DNA from: CAVTSA01 sp963737225
GTDB taxonomy: Bacteria; Chloroflexota; Dormibacteria; Dormibacterales; Dormibacteraceae
Direction: 5' to 3'
Assembly: GCA_963737225.1 (NCBI GenBank)
Contig: CAVTSA010000003.1
Coordinates: 1-64,000, forward strand
Length of the DNA: 64,000 nt
The notes under the pieces: model-generated
What the model was told of the DNA's origin: nothing
The model's database searches: none
Seen by the model: the letters and a program-made list of their open reading frames with translations, nothing else
Shown here: piece by piece, positions 1-8,436 of the stretch
Position numbering within the stretch: the stretch's first letter is position 1
Layout of the letters: every line of letters begins with the position of its first letter
Made by a program: the position numbers and the translations under genes

Positions 1-12
1 GTGGAATGGGAG

Positions 13-31
13 ATTGGTGCACCAATCGCCC
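13..31 (-). repeat. Palindromic motif copy 1 (GGGCGATTGGTGCACCAA)
   Basis: On the minus strand this reads GGGCGATTGGTGCACCAAT, with a perfect 14-base palindromic core. The same 18-base motif occurs twice more near 32.0 kb. This copy abuts the left end of the IS4-like element. Confidence 0.7.
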
Positions 32-41
32 TCTTCGAGGC

Positions 42-57
42 CAATGCCGGTGCTTTA
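42..57 (+). repeat. Left terminal inverted repeat core of the IS4-like element
   Basis: The 16-base core CAATGCCGGTGCTTTA is perfectly inverted at 1584-1599. It overlaps the last codons and TAA stop of the transposase reading frame. Confidence 0.8.
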
Positions 58-1545
58 AGCGAGGATCAGGGGCTGAGGGCGTCGTGCGAGCGCGGCGTCC
101 CGATAGGGGAAGCGTTCGGGTTTACGGAGGGGGTAGCGCAGCAGTCTGCGAACCTTGAGAACCCTTGGGTAGCTGCGATCTCTGCGCGTCAGCAGGGCGT
201 GTGGGATCACCAGTTCCCCGGTCGCTCGGGTGATCAGGGTGCCGAGTTGGCGGGTGGTCACCCAGATCTGCTGCGTCCCTCGGCGGAGGACATCCTGGAC
301 CAGGCTGAAGGAGATCCGCTCGCAGTCTCGTTCAGGGGTCATGGCGGCGCCGCGATGAGCCAGGTCGCGGCTCAGCTGATAGAGCACACAGTTTGCCCAG
401 AACTCCTGCCTGACTCCCTCCACCGAGCCCGATCGCAGGCTGTGCAGGCGCCGCAGCCCGCACTGGGTGATCTTCAGCTCCTCGTAGCAGCCCTCGATCT
501 CCCAGCGTTCGCCGTAGAGGCCGGCCAGTTCCTGGGCGGGTGCGAGGTTGGGGTCGAGCAGGTTGGTGGCGAGTCGGTAGACGGTGCTCGAGCCGGCGAT
601 CGTGTACTCGATGACGCGGACTGTGATGGGGTTGGGCTTGCGGCTCCGACTCGCTCCCACCAGGGCCAGCTAGCTTCCGTCCCCAAGGCGCTCTTGCACC
701 TTCTTGGCGATGTGGGCGGGCACCCTCCAGACCACGTCGGCTTGGCGCTCCTCGACGAAGCGCTGCCAGAGCTTGGTGCCCAGGAAATTGCGGTCCGCCA
801 GCACCAGCATATCTGGCGTCACCGAACTCAACAGACGGACGGCGAGATCCTGTTCACTGTCGTCGTAGCGACCGAATGCGATATCGACCAACGCACGAGT
901 ACCGCACTCGATCAAGGCCACGACGCGCGCCCGGGGCGGCCCTTGGCGCACGTCCCCCTTTGCCACCTGGCCCTCGAAGTAGGCTTCGTTCTCCTCGCTC
1001 TCGGCGAGACTCAGCGTGCTCCCATCGATGGCCATGACACGACGTCCTCGCCACCAACAGCCGACCTCTCGACCTTCGGCAAGAGGACCCGCGAGCTCGC
1101 GGAAGAGTCGCTCCATGACCGCTCCCCCCAGACGTCGGCGGGCACGGATGAACGAGGACTTGTTGGGGATCCTCCACTCTTCGGGGACCGCCGCGGCAAC
1201 CTGATGCAGGAGCCGCTGATAGCCGAGCTCAGGATGCAGGCACATCACCAGCAGCACATAAACCACCAACCGCGCCGGCAACAGCCGAACCCGATGTTCA
1301 CGTCGGCCGCACTCCTCCAGCACGCGATCGACGAGGGCGGGCGGGCAGATCGCGGAGAGCAGACCGAAGCCCACTCCGGCGGCTCGTGGCGCCTTGGCCG
1401 GCGGACCCCCGCGCTCCATCCCCTCGACGACTTGGGGCAGTTCAAGCGGCAACAGGTCCTGGAACCACGACTTGGAGATGCGAGAAGATGACGTTGCGAG
1501 CACGAGTCCTCCGACGTTGAATGGGCGATCTTCAGCAATCTCCAT
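55..1545 (-). pseudogene. IS4-family transposase interrupted by an in-frame amber codon
   Basis: This reading frame encodes an IS4-type DDE transposase. The N-terminal half has the IS4 N-terminal region and a first catalytic motif MAIDGSTL, then a second region with VLADRNFLG. The C-terminal half has the YGERWEIEGCYEELK region typical of the IS4 signature containing the catalytic Glu. A TAG codon at 670-672 falls between GDGS and LALV; the frame is otherwise continuous on both sides, so a single substitution (perhaps from a Tyr or Trp codon) explains the break. The start at 1545 (MEIAEDRP) is the first plausible ATG inside the repeat. Without the C-terminal Glu region the truncated product should be inactive. 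Confidence 0.88.
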
Positions 1546-1583
1546 TCTCGCCGCACCCGTGCTCGCATTCTCCTCAAACCCCC

Positions 1584-1599
1584 TAAAGCACCGGCATTG
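1584..1599 (-). repeat. Right terminal inverted repeat core of the IS4-like element
   Basis: This is the exact reverse complement of 42-57. It lies about 40 bases upstream of the transposase start and about 18 bases from the stop codon of the neighbouring glycosidase. Confidence 0.8.
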
Positions 1600-1616
1600 C
1601 CCTTTGAGGCCCCGGC

Positions 1617-3095
1617 TTACGGCTCCGCCCCGACCAGCCGTACCGCCATGTAGGGACGGCCCGGCAGGTCGACCCGGAACGTTCCCTCGTACTCGCCCGG
1701 AAGTCGCTGCACGGTCATCGCCCAGGTGTCGATCAGGTCCACCGTGTAGCGGCGTCCGGCGGGCGCCTGGATGACCCGGAACCGGGGACGGCCGAAGCCG
1801 AAGTAGGCGATCCGATAGTCGTCCCCCGCGCCACCCCAGGGCAGGTCCCACTCGCCCGGCAGCGGATCGATGTACTGCTGTGGGGCCTCGGCGAGGATCT
1901 GCCGGAGAAAGCCGAACCGGGCCGGGGCGCTGCCGACGAGCTCACCTCCCTTCGACCACCAGAGTTCCTCTCGGTCGTTCAGGTACGTCTCCCCGTGCGC
2001 CACGTACCCGCCCCGAACCGCGCCCTCCCAGGCGCGCCGGGTCAGCTCCTCTCCGGAGATGTTCCCCCATCCCTGGTCGATGTCGCCTTCGTAGGCGCAT
2101 TCGTCGACCACCACCGGCTTGTGCCATCGCTCGCGCCATTCAATCGTGTTTTCCGCGGTGCGGTAGACGTCGACGCGCTGAATGCTGCAGTGCGTGATCC
2201 AGGGACGGGAGTGGTCGTAGAAGTCACGGCAGTTGTGGATGGAGGTCAGATGCTTGACGGGATCATTCTCCGCGACCACCTTCGCGATACGTTCCCAGTC
2301 GTCCGCTGATTTCGAACGGAGCAGATCGTATTCATTGGCGAGCGACCACCACACCGACGGGTAGGCGGACAGCCGGCGTACCAGGTAGCGCACGTAGCGA
2401 TCGTCCGACTCGGGGTCCATGGTGGCGAAGCCCCACCGGTCGTAGGCGTGGAAGAGGATGAGGTCGGCCTGAATCCCGAGCGCGTCAAGGTCGTTGATGC
2501 GGCTCTCGAGTGCCTGGAAGTAGGCAGGGTTGAAACGCGTGAAGTCCCAACCCTTCTCGACCGACCCTTCGAACGGAAAGCGTGGCGGCTCGTTCGTGTT
2601 GAAGGTGTACGACTTCGGAAAGGCGCACATCCTGACCTTGTTGAAGGGACTCGCCGCCAGTGTCGCGAGCGTCTGCTCCTGCAGCTCATCCGCCTGATGC
2701 GTCCAGGCATAGGCCGTCGTCCCCACCGGCAGGTAGCGGGTTCCGTCGGCGTAGGCGAAGTGGTAGGTTCGGTCGACCCGGACAGGACCATGGTCGTTTG
2801 GTCGCGGCGAACTCACGCGCACCACGCCGCTGATGCCGGTGAGTGAGCCGACGTTCGACCTGGTGACAACGGTCCATTCGCCGGCCGCGTCAGGGAGAAA
2901 CCGGACCCGGTAGACCCCGGAGCCGTCGTAGAACCCGCCGACGACCCACCTGACCCCGTGCGGCCCGGAGATCTCCGCGGTCAGCTCGACGTCCGTGAAG
3001 GGGTTGCCCTGATCCGGGCCGTCGAAGACGAGCTCCACGGTTCGTCGGGCGTTGGCGCCGGTGGAAGGTCGCGCCCGCGCGGGAGGGGTCGACAC
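1617..3095 (-). CDS. DUF5060/DUF4038/DUF5605 glycoside hydrolase
   Basis: This 492-residue protein looks like a complete apiosidase-like glycosidase. An N-terminal beta-sandwich of DUF5060 type covers about residues 18-95, a TIM-barrel DUF4038 region about 105-390, and a DUF5605-like C-terminal beta domain the rest. Candidate catalytic acids are the Glu of WSLANEYD near residue 255 (acid/base) and the Glu of VVVDECAYEGD near residue 332 (nucleophile), as in clan GH-A enzymes. No signal peptide is visible, so it probably acts in the cytoplasm on imported oligosaccharides. It starts with GTG. The exact sugar substrate cannot be read from the sequence. An IS element lies only a few bases beyond its stop codon, but the protein end appears intact. 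Confidence 0.85.
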   Translation of the reverse strand: MSTPPARARPSTGANARRTVELVFDGPDQGNPFTDVELTAEISGPHGVRWVVGGFYDGSGVYRVRFLPDAAGEWTVVTRSNVGSLTGISGVVRVSSPRPNDHGPVRVDRTYHFAYADGTRYLPVGTTAYAWTHQADELQEQTLATLAASPFNKVRMCAFPKSYTFNTNEPPRFPFEGSVEKGWDFTRFNPAYFQALESRINDLDALGIQADLILFHAYDRWGFATMDPESDDRYVRYLVRRLSAYPSVWWSLANEYDLLRSKSADDWERIAKVVAENDPVKHLTSIHNCRDFYDHSRPWITHCSIQRVDVYRTAENTIEWRERWHKPVVVDECAYEGDIDQGWGNISGEELTRRAWEGAVRGGYVAHGETYLNDREELWWSKGGELVGSAPARFGFLRQILAEAPQQYIDPLPGEWDLPWGGAGDDYRIAYFGFGRPRFRVIQAPAGRRYTVDLIDTWAMTVQRLPGEYEGTFRVDLPGRPYMAVRLVGAEP

Positions 3096-3328
3096 GAAGT
3101 CAGGATCGTAGCCGTTGACGGGTCGAGGGTGCGGCTAGAAGAACCCAGGTACTCGCACTCAGCGCTATTCGCCGAACTGCGGCATGCCGACGTTGTAGCC
3201 CGAGTTTTGTCGCGTTCGCCATCACCCATATCGGCTTTGTCCGGCGTCGCCTTCGCACCCGTTGGGGCGGGAGTAGCGGTGAGGCGACGGCCACACCCAC
3301 GGCAGGCATTCCGCGCCCGGGCCGTCGC

Positions 3329-3793
3329 CTACGCGGGTTGCAGCAGTGTATCGTCCGCCGTCTTCAGCAAATCCTCCTCGACCGCGTTCTCCAGCTGCTG
3401 CACGGTGCGCAAGGTGGGGTTGGCGCCCGGACGCTCCAGCTTGGCGTATGCCTGCTGCGACTCGCCGAGTCGTTCGCCCATCTGCGCTTGGGTGAGGCCG
3501 TGCCGGACCCTCCGCACCCGCAGCTTGACCGGGAACAGGTCAAGCACGGTGAAGGCGACCGCCGGCCCATCTGGGGGCTCGGTGAGCAGGTCTCCGGTCT
3601 GGTCCTCGCCGTCCGCCGCTGCGCCGAGCAGGGCGTCAAGCACCCACAGACGCAGGCGATCCTCGGCCTCCTCGATCCGCTTCGCGGTCCCGATGCCGAA
3701 GTCATCGCCTCGGGCATCGCGGCCCGTGAGCACCCACATGGACGACTCATCGTCCATTTCACGCTCGTATGGCAGGTATCGAAATTCCCTCAT
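3329..3793 (-). CDS. hicB: HicB-like antitoxin with C-terminal XRE helix-turn-helix
   Basis: This is the probable antitoxin of a HicAB toxin-antitoxin pair. The N-terminal part (MREFRYLPYE...) has the look of a partial RNase H-like HicB fold. Residues about 90-140 form an XRE-type helix-turn-helix with LTQAQMGERLGESQQAYAKLE. The start at 3793 overlaps the stop codon of the upstream toxin gene by four bases (ATGA), which fixes the start and indicates translational coupling. HicB proteins of this type bind the toxin and repress their own promoter; a palindrome overlapping the toxin start region is a likely operator. The family call rests on the neighbouring HicA-like gene and the domain order. 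Confidence 0.78.
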   Translation of the reverse strand: MREFRYLPYEREMDDESSMWVLTGRDARGDDFGIGTAKRIEEAEDRLRLWVLDALLGAAADGEDQTGDLLTEPPDGPAVAFTVLDLFPVKLRVRRVRHGLTQAQMGERLGESQQAYAKLERPGANPTLRTVQQLENAVEEDLLKTADDTLLQPA

Positions 3794-3996
3794 TTGACCT
3801 TCTCCGGCCACGCCTCCCGAGGTACCTGGAGCTGCTTCAGGATCCCTTGGACTTCCGCACGGTTCTCCAACTTGTCCCGCACCGGCACCCTCCGCGGGGC
3901 ACCTGCCCTTCTGAGCAAGAACGGGTGGTTACTTCCAGGCCCCTGGTCGGTCCATCCGAAGGCGACGGCGATCCGTACGATCTCCTGCCCTCGCAT
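3790..3996 (-). CDS. hicA: HicA-like mRNA interferase toxin
   Basis: This 68-residue protein matches the HicA pattern: an N-terminal helix (GQEIVRIAVAFGW), then GPGSNHPF, where the His near residue 24 corresponds to the catalytic His of the double-stranded RNA-binding-like fold, then VPVRDK and a C-terminal helix GILKQL. HicA toxins cleave mRNA and are neutralised by HicB. I chose the ATG at 3996; a GTG at 4008 is also in frame but sits inside the 4007-4022 palindrome that resembles an operator over a -10 box. It overlaps the hicB start by four bases. It lies in a patch with IS and recombinase remains, a common place for such modules. Confidence 0.75.
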   Translation of the reverse strand: MRGQEIVRIAVAFGWTDQGPGSNHPFLLRRAGAPRRVPVRDKLENRAEVQGILKQLQVPREAWPEKVK

Positions 3997-4006
3997 GTAC
4001 GAGCCC

Positions 4007-4022
4007 ACAACTTATAGGTTGT
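4007..4022 (-). promoter_or_regulatory. Operator-like palindrome in front of hicA
   Basis: On the minus strand the sequence ACAACCTATAAGTTGT is a 16-base palindrome with one mismatched pair, centred on TATA. It contains TATAAG, a plausible -10 element, about 15 bases before the hicA ATG. HicB-type repressors commonly bind such palindromes over their promoter; binding here is inferred. Confidence 0.5.
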
Positions 4023-4590
4023 ACCACGAGTGTACTACGGATGTGGCACGAACGTATGCGTCGCCCTTTTCCGCTGACGCAAGGGTGCCACGTCCATATG
4101 TGGCCGCGCTTTGCCGTGTGAGCCTCCACCGATCGGGAGCGGTCCAGCCCTCGCGCACATTCACGTCAGAGACCTTGAGTCCGAGCAGCTCCGCGCGGCG
4201 CGCCCCCGATTCGATCAAGAACCGGATGGGCGCGGTGTCGCGGCGTCCAGGAACTCCGATCCACGGCAGGCGTCGAGGAGGCGCCCGACTTCGGCCTCGG
4301 AGAGGATGGATGGTGGGGGCTCGTTGAGGACCGGCGCCGTGAGCCGCTGCAGGGGCGATCGATCTCCTCTCTTCATGGACCAGCCAGTTGAAGAATCGCC
4401 GCAGGGTGGTAAAGGCCAGCCGCTGGGTACTCACCTTCAGGTCCCGCTCGCGGACATAGACGAAGTAGCGCCGCACGTCGTCGGGCCGGATCTGCGCGGG
4501 GTCGGGTGGGATGTCGTTAGCGGTCAGCCAGGATTCGAATTTGGTGGCGTGCTGGCGGTAGGCCCTGACCGTCAGGCGCCGCGCTGACTA
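4020..4590 (-). pseudogene. Tyrosine recombinase (integrase), decayed
   Basis: Pieces of a XerC/D-like tyrosine recombinase are readable in different frames. The N-terminal core-binding domain is in one frame (TVRAYRQHATKFESWL to the region RLAFTTLRRFFNWLVH). A short piece in a second frame follows (LSEAEVGRLLDACRGSEFLD). The start of the catalytic domain (RFLIESGARRAELLGLKVSD, carrying the first catalytic Arg) returns to the first frame. After that the frame is lost again near a GKGRR motif, and the HxxR and Tyr portions are missing. A TAG lies just upstream of the N-terminal part. Several independent lesions make sequencing error unlikely, so this is a true relic of a mobile element. Confidence 0.78.
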
Positions 4591-4724
4591 GCGCCGAGCT
4601 CCAGCTCGAAGGACTCCCAGGCGGCGGCCCAGGGCGACTTTTGTCATGGGAGCAGAAGGGGGATCGAAGACACGGGCATGGCGGCGGCAGTATTGTCGCG
4701 TTGAGGCGCTGTTCGTCAGGTTTT

Positions 4725-4747
4725 CTCGCTTTTTGAGCTCAAGCGAG
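4725..4747. other. Hairpin downstream of the glutamine synthetase-like gene
   Basis: CTCGCTT at 4725-4731 pairs with AAGCGAG at 4741-4747 across a 9-base loop. It lies 12 bases beyond the stop of the minus-strand ligase gene. The U-tract lies on the wrong side for a minus-strand intrinsic terminator, so the role is uncertain. Confidence 0.35.
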
Positions 4748-4758
4748 AGCATGTGAAC

Positions 4759-6204
4759 CTAGAAGAACTCCAGGTACTCGCGCATCTCCCAATCGGTGAC
4801 CGTACCGAGGAACCGATCCCACTCGGCGCGCTTCATGCGGACCATGTAGTCGACGGCCGTGGGGCCGAAAGCATCGCGAAAGAACGAATCCTGATCCAGG
4901 AGGTCCACCGCCTCGCCGAGGGTCCGGGGCAGCCTTTCACCTCCTGCCGCGTACGGGTCGGGACCGGCCAGGGGCGGTGGTTCCAGCCCCCGCCGGATCC
5001 CGTCCAGCCCTGCCGCGACGTTCGACGCCAGGTAGAGATAGGGATTCGCGGAGGGCTCGCCCAGGCGGTTTTCTAGGCGCGTGGCCGGGCTGCCGGGGGC
5101 GCCCTGGACACGAAGCATGGCACCCCGGTTGTCTACGGCCCAGTTCACGTTGTCAGGCGCGAACGAATACGGCCGGAAGCGCTTGAACCCGGTCACGGTG
5201 GGGGTGGAGAAGACGGTCATCGGCCGCGCGTGAGCCAGGATGCCGGCGGCGAACTGTCGTCCCAGCGGGGACAGGCGTTCACTCTCGCCGCTGAACGCGT
5301 TGGGTCCGCCCTCGCCGCTGGTCAGCGACTGGTGCAGGTGCCACCCGCTGGAGGGCAGATTGGGCAATGCGGGCCAGCTCATGAATGTCGCCAGGAGCCC
5401 GTGGTCCTGCGCCACCTGCTTCACGGTGCTTCGAAAGAGAACCGCCGCGTCCGCGGCTTCGAGGCCGCGGAGTGGCGAGAACGTGACCTCGATCTGTCCG
5501 GGGCCCCACTCGTGCTCGAAGGCGCTGGGGGGAAGCCCCACGCCGTACAGCGCATCGCGGAGAGGCGTCAGCAGGTCGGAGAGCGCGGCCAAACGCACCT
5601 CGGAGAGGAACTGGTAGCCCGGGTTGACGGGACCGACCTGCGGAGCGGCGGTCGGGAAGCCGATATCGCGCGGATCGATCGGGTCGGGGCTCCGGCGGAA
5701 CAAGAAGAACTCCAGCTCGAGCCCGGCGACATAGTCGTAGCCGAGCTCTGCTGCGGCACTCAGCTGCCGGCGCAGGATGCCGCGGCTGTCGAGCGGATGC
5801 CGCTTCCCGTTCGCGAAATACGCATCACAGACGACCCAGCCGGTCCGGTCGGCCCACGGAAGGACGCGAAACGTCCGCGGGTCGGGCACCAGCACCATGT
5901 CCGTGAATCCAGACATCTCGTCGACGTCGACGCCGCCGCCCTCGGAGAACGCGAGAGCGAAGACCGAGTTGGCAGTGTCCAGGCTGACCGGGGCCCCCGA
6001 GAAATCGAGGCCCTCACGAAGCGTCGACGCGAAGGTCTGGGGCGAGACGAACTTCGCCCGTGGAGCGCCGTGTTGGTCGACCCAGATCACGCGGATGGTG
6101 CGCAGGCCGTCGCGCTCGACGCGGGCCGACAGCGCCTCCGCGGCCGCCTGCTGCTCGGCTGTGTAAAGGCCGTGCTTGCCGATGAAGCCTTCGTCGAGAG
6201 GCAT
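4759..6204 (-). CDS. Glutamine synthetase-family ligase (possibly gamma-glutamylpolyamine synthetase type)
   Basis: This 481-residue protein is a full-length member of the glutamine synthetase family, which joins an amine to the gamma-carboxyl of glutamate using ATP. The beta-grasp N-terminal region is followed by the catalytic barrel with LELEFFLF, the ATP region GWHLHQSL, and the NRLGEPSANPYLYLA motif, all near their usual places. The ATG at 6204 is chosen because GGGAGGG lies eight bases upstream; earlier starts lack such a site. A divergently transcribed amidase on the other side of a shared promoter region suggests nitrogen-compound or polyamine use rather than primary ammonia assimilation, but this is inference. 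It could also be a plain GlnA-like paralog. Confidence 0.85.
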   Translation of the reverse strand: MPLDEGFIGKHGLYTAEQQAAAEALSARVERDGLRTIRVIWVDQHGAPRAKFVSPQTFASTLREGLDFSGAPVSLDTANSVFALAFSEGGGVDVDEMSGFTDMVLVPDPRTFRVLPWADRTGWVVCDAYFANGKRHPLDSRGILRRQLSAAAELGYDYVAGLELEFFLFRRSPDPIDPRDIGFPTAAPQVGPVNPGYQFLSEVRLAALSDLLTPLRDALYGVGLPPSAFEHEWGPGQIEVTFSPLRGLEAADAAVLFRSTVKQVAQDHGLLATFMSWPALPNLPSSGWHLHQSLTSGEGGPNAFSGESERLSPLGRQFAAGILAHARPMTVFSTPTVTGFKRFRPYSFAPDNVNWAVDNRGAMLRVQGAPGSPATRLENRLGEPSANPYLYLASNVAAGLDGIRRGLEPPPLAGPDPYAAGGERLPRTLGEAVDLLDQDSFFRDAFGPTAVDYMVRMKRAEWDRFLGTVTDWEMREYLEFF

Positions 6205-6685
6205 CACTCGCAGCCCTCCCGACGATGGGCGGCGACCACCTGGAGGAGTGTTCGCGCGCACGGACTCACGCGCCGCCGATCGCGGAGATGCTCTCCGTTG
6301 ACCTGGTCCGGATGGAGACGGCCGCTCACGTCCAGCTCCCTCGACTCCCCGACAGGTAGGTCACGCTCCATCCTCCTTGCGACTCGACCCTCAGCGGCCC
6401 TTTCATCCGCCCCGGCCCCGAGGCGATAACGAGCATAGCCTCGCGCCGGGAGTCAGACGAGTCGCGGGCCGTCGCCTGCGGGCAACGGACCCACCGATCC
6501 CGCCAGGAGGGGGCCAGGGCTCCTCCACGGGGCGAGATTGCGGTTCGAAGACCACCCTGCGACAATGGCGCCGACCGGCTGTCGCTTTGTGGGTCTCTCA
6601 TGCGGTGCGTGGCCCAGTCCAGCGTGGATTGCCCGGCGCACGAGCTGAATGGACGAGCGCAGGGCATACACGAGGAGGAGCAGGG
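6205..6685. other. Divergent intergenic region between ligase and amidase genes
   Basis: This 481-base stretch should hold promoters for both neighbouring genes. I see the ribosome binding site of the amidase (GAGGAGGAG at 6672-6680) but no convincing -35/-10 pair or operator, and no supported gene. Confidence 0.4.
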
Positions 6686-8233
6686 ATGGCCGCGAAACGG
6701 CCCACGCTTGACCAGTTGGATGACATCGCGGACAGGTACAACCTGAACCTCTCCGTGGACGATCTCGAGTCCTTCCGCGGGCTGATGGCAGGTGTGCTCG
6801 CCTCCTACGCCCGGATCGACGAGCTGACCCCGCCGGCCCCACCGGTGAAATACAGCCGCCGCCCAGGGCGTCGGCCGCAGCCAGAGGACAATCCCCTCGG
6901 CGCCTGGTACTGGCGGAGCGAGATCGAAGGCGCCTCCTCCGGCGTGCTCTCTGGCAAGACCGTCGCGATCAAGGACAACGTCTGCGTGGCGGGCGTACCG
7001 ATGATGAACGGCGCCGGCGTCCTCGAAGGCTATACCCCTGAGATCGACGCCACCATCGTCACCCGGATCCTCGATTCCGGCGGGAGGATCCTGGGCAAGG
7101 CCGTCTGCGAGAACCTTTGCTTTTCGGGCGGCAGCCACACGTCCGACTCAGGCCCCGTCCACAATCCTCACAACCCGAGCCGCAGTGCCGGAGGCTCGTC
7201 CAGTGGCAGCGCGGCGCTGGTGGCGGCAGGCGAAGTCGACATGGCGATCGGGGGCGACCAGGGTGGCTCGATCAGGATTCCCAGCTGCTGGTGCGGCGTG
7301 TACGGGCTCAAGCCAACCTACGGCCTGGTGCCCTACACGGGCATCTTTCCGATCGAGCTGACCCTCGATCACACCGGCCCCATGGGCGGAACCGTGGAGG
7401 ACGTGGCCAAGCTGCTGGAAGCGATCGCCGGCCCGGACGGGCTGGATCCCCGCCAGGGCGGAGCGCCGGCGCCACAGCCGTACTCGACCCTACTCAGCGG
7501 AGAGGTCACCGGCCTCCGGATCGGGGTGGTGAGCGAGGGCTTCGGCTGGCCAGGGCTGTCCGAGAAGGATGTGGACGACGCGGTGCGCGAGGCAGCGCAC
7601 AGGTACTCGGCTCTCGGCGCCGAGGTGCGCACACTGTCCGTGCCCTGGCACCGGGACGGCATTCACATCTGGAACGGCATCTCCGTCGAAGGCGCGACGA
7701 TGCTCATGGTCGCCGGCAACAGCATGGGCACCAACTGGAAGGGTCACTACACGACGAGCCTCCTGGATGCGTACGCCCGCGGCCGGATCACCCGCGCCAA
7801 CGACCTTTCGGAGACCGTGAAACTGGTGGTGCTCGCCGGGCAGTACATGCAGGACTACTACCACGGCCGTTACTACGCCAAGGCTCAGAACCTGGGGCGC
7901 GACCTGGCGGCCGCGTACGACCAGGCGCTCACCGAGGTGGACCTGCTGGTGCTGCCCACGCTCCCGCTGAAAGCGACCCCGATCCCGAGCCCCGACGCGA
8001 GCCGCGAGGAGTACGTCGCCCGGGCTCTCGAGATGATCCCCAACACCTGCCCCTTCGACGTGACCGGGCATCCGGCAATGAACGTCCCCTGCGCCACCGT
8101 TGACGGCTTGCCGGTCGGGATGATGCTGGTGGGCCGGAGGGGGGAGGAGGGCACGATCCTGCGCGCGGCCGCGGCCTTCGAGCAGCAGGTCTACAGCAGA
8201 CCCCTGCCCGGCCGCACCGGCGTCTCCGCCTGA
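6686..8233 (+). CDS. Amidase signature family enzyme
   Basis: A 515-residue amidase that hydrolyses a carboxamide to the acid and ammonia. The Ser-cisSer-Lys triad is visible: Lys in KTVAIKDN near residue 96, the Gly/Ser-rich loop GGSSSGSAALVAAG near 170-180, and the nucleophile region GGDQGGSIRIPS near 195. There is no signal peptide. The ATG at 6686 follows a strong GAGGAGGAG site. An N-terminal extension of about 70 residues before the catalytic core resembles that of enantioselective or aliphatic amidases of actinobacteria and related groups. It is divergent from a glutamine synthetase-like ligase. The natural substrate is not predictable. Confidence 0.9.
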   Translation: MAAKRPTLDQLDDIADRYNLNLSVDDLESFRGLMAGVLASYARIDELTPPAPPVKYSRRPGRRPQPEDNPLGAWYWRSEIEGASSGVLSGKTVAIKDNVCVAGVPMMNGAGVLEGYTPEIDATIVTRILDSGGRILGKAVCENLCFSGGSHTSDSGPVHNPHNPSRSAGGSSSGSAALVAAGEVDMAIGGDQGGSIRIPSCWCGVYGLKPTYGLVPYTGIFPIELTLDHTGPMGGTVEDVAKLLEAIAGPDGLDPRQGGAPAPQPYSTLLSGEVTGLRIGVVSEGFGWPGLSEKDVDDAVREAAHRYSALGAEVRTLSVPWHRDGIHIWNGISVEGATMLMVAGNSMGTNWKGHYTTSLLDAYARGRITRANDLSETVKLVVLAGQYMQDYYHGRYYAKAQNLGRDLAAAYDQALTEVDLLVLPTLPLKATPIPSPDASREEYVARALEMIPNTCPFDVTGHPAMNVPCATVDGLPVGMMLVGRRGEEGTILRAAAAFEQQVYSRPLPGRTGVSA

Positions 8234-8436
8234 GTGGGAGCAGGACCCGGTTCGGCAGACCTCGGGCGCGGTGGTCAGGCGCTTCGGGCGGGGCTCCTCG
8301 CGCTCGCATGGAGCCGGCTCCTCTTGCCGGTCCGTCACCTCGTCCAGCACTGATCCCCGGCTCTGGCCACGGGCGGTGGCCCGGTCGAGGAACCGGACCT
8401 GCTGCCCGCGGCCACCAGGTGATCGCGACGAACAGA

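Larger units (their letters stand above)
31..1610. mobile_element. IS4-like insertion sequence, inactivated
   Basis: An element of about 1.58 kb is bounded by inward-facing inverted repeats; 16 bases at 42-57 are the exact reverse complement of 1584-1599, with weaker matching outside. The only gene inside is an IS4-type transposase that almost fills it, and its stop codon lies inside the left repeat. The right end is only a few bases from the stop codon of the adjacent glycosidase gene. The outer boundaries are approximate because I could not identify a target-site duplication. The transposase has an in-frame stop, so this copy should not move by itself. Confidence 0.8.

Noticed and set aside
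1..1491. A long plus-strand open frame across the IS element
   Set aside because: It is antisense to the transposase, has no recognisable motif, and arises from the high G+C content.
4725..4747. Intrinsic terminator for the glutamine synthetase-like gene
   Set aside because: The stem is short and the T-run lies on the wrong side for a minus-strand transcript; kept only as a hairpin.
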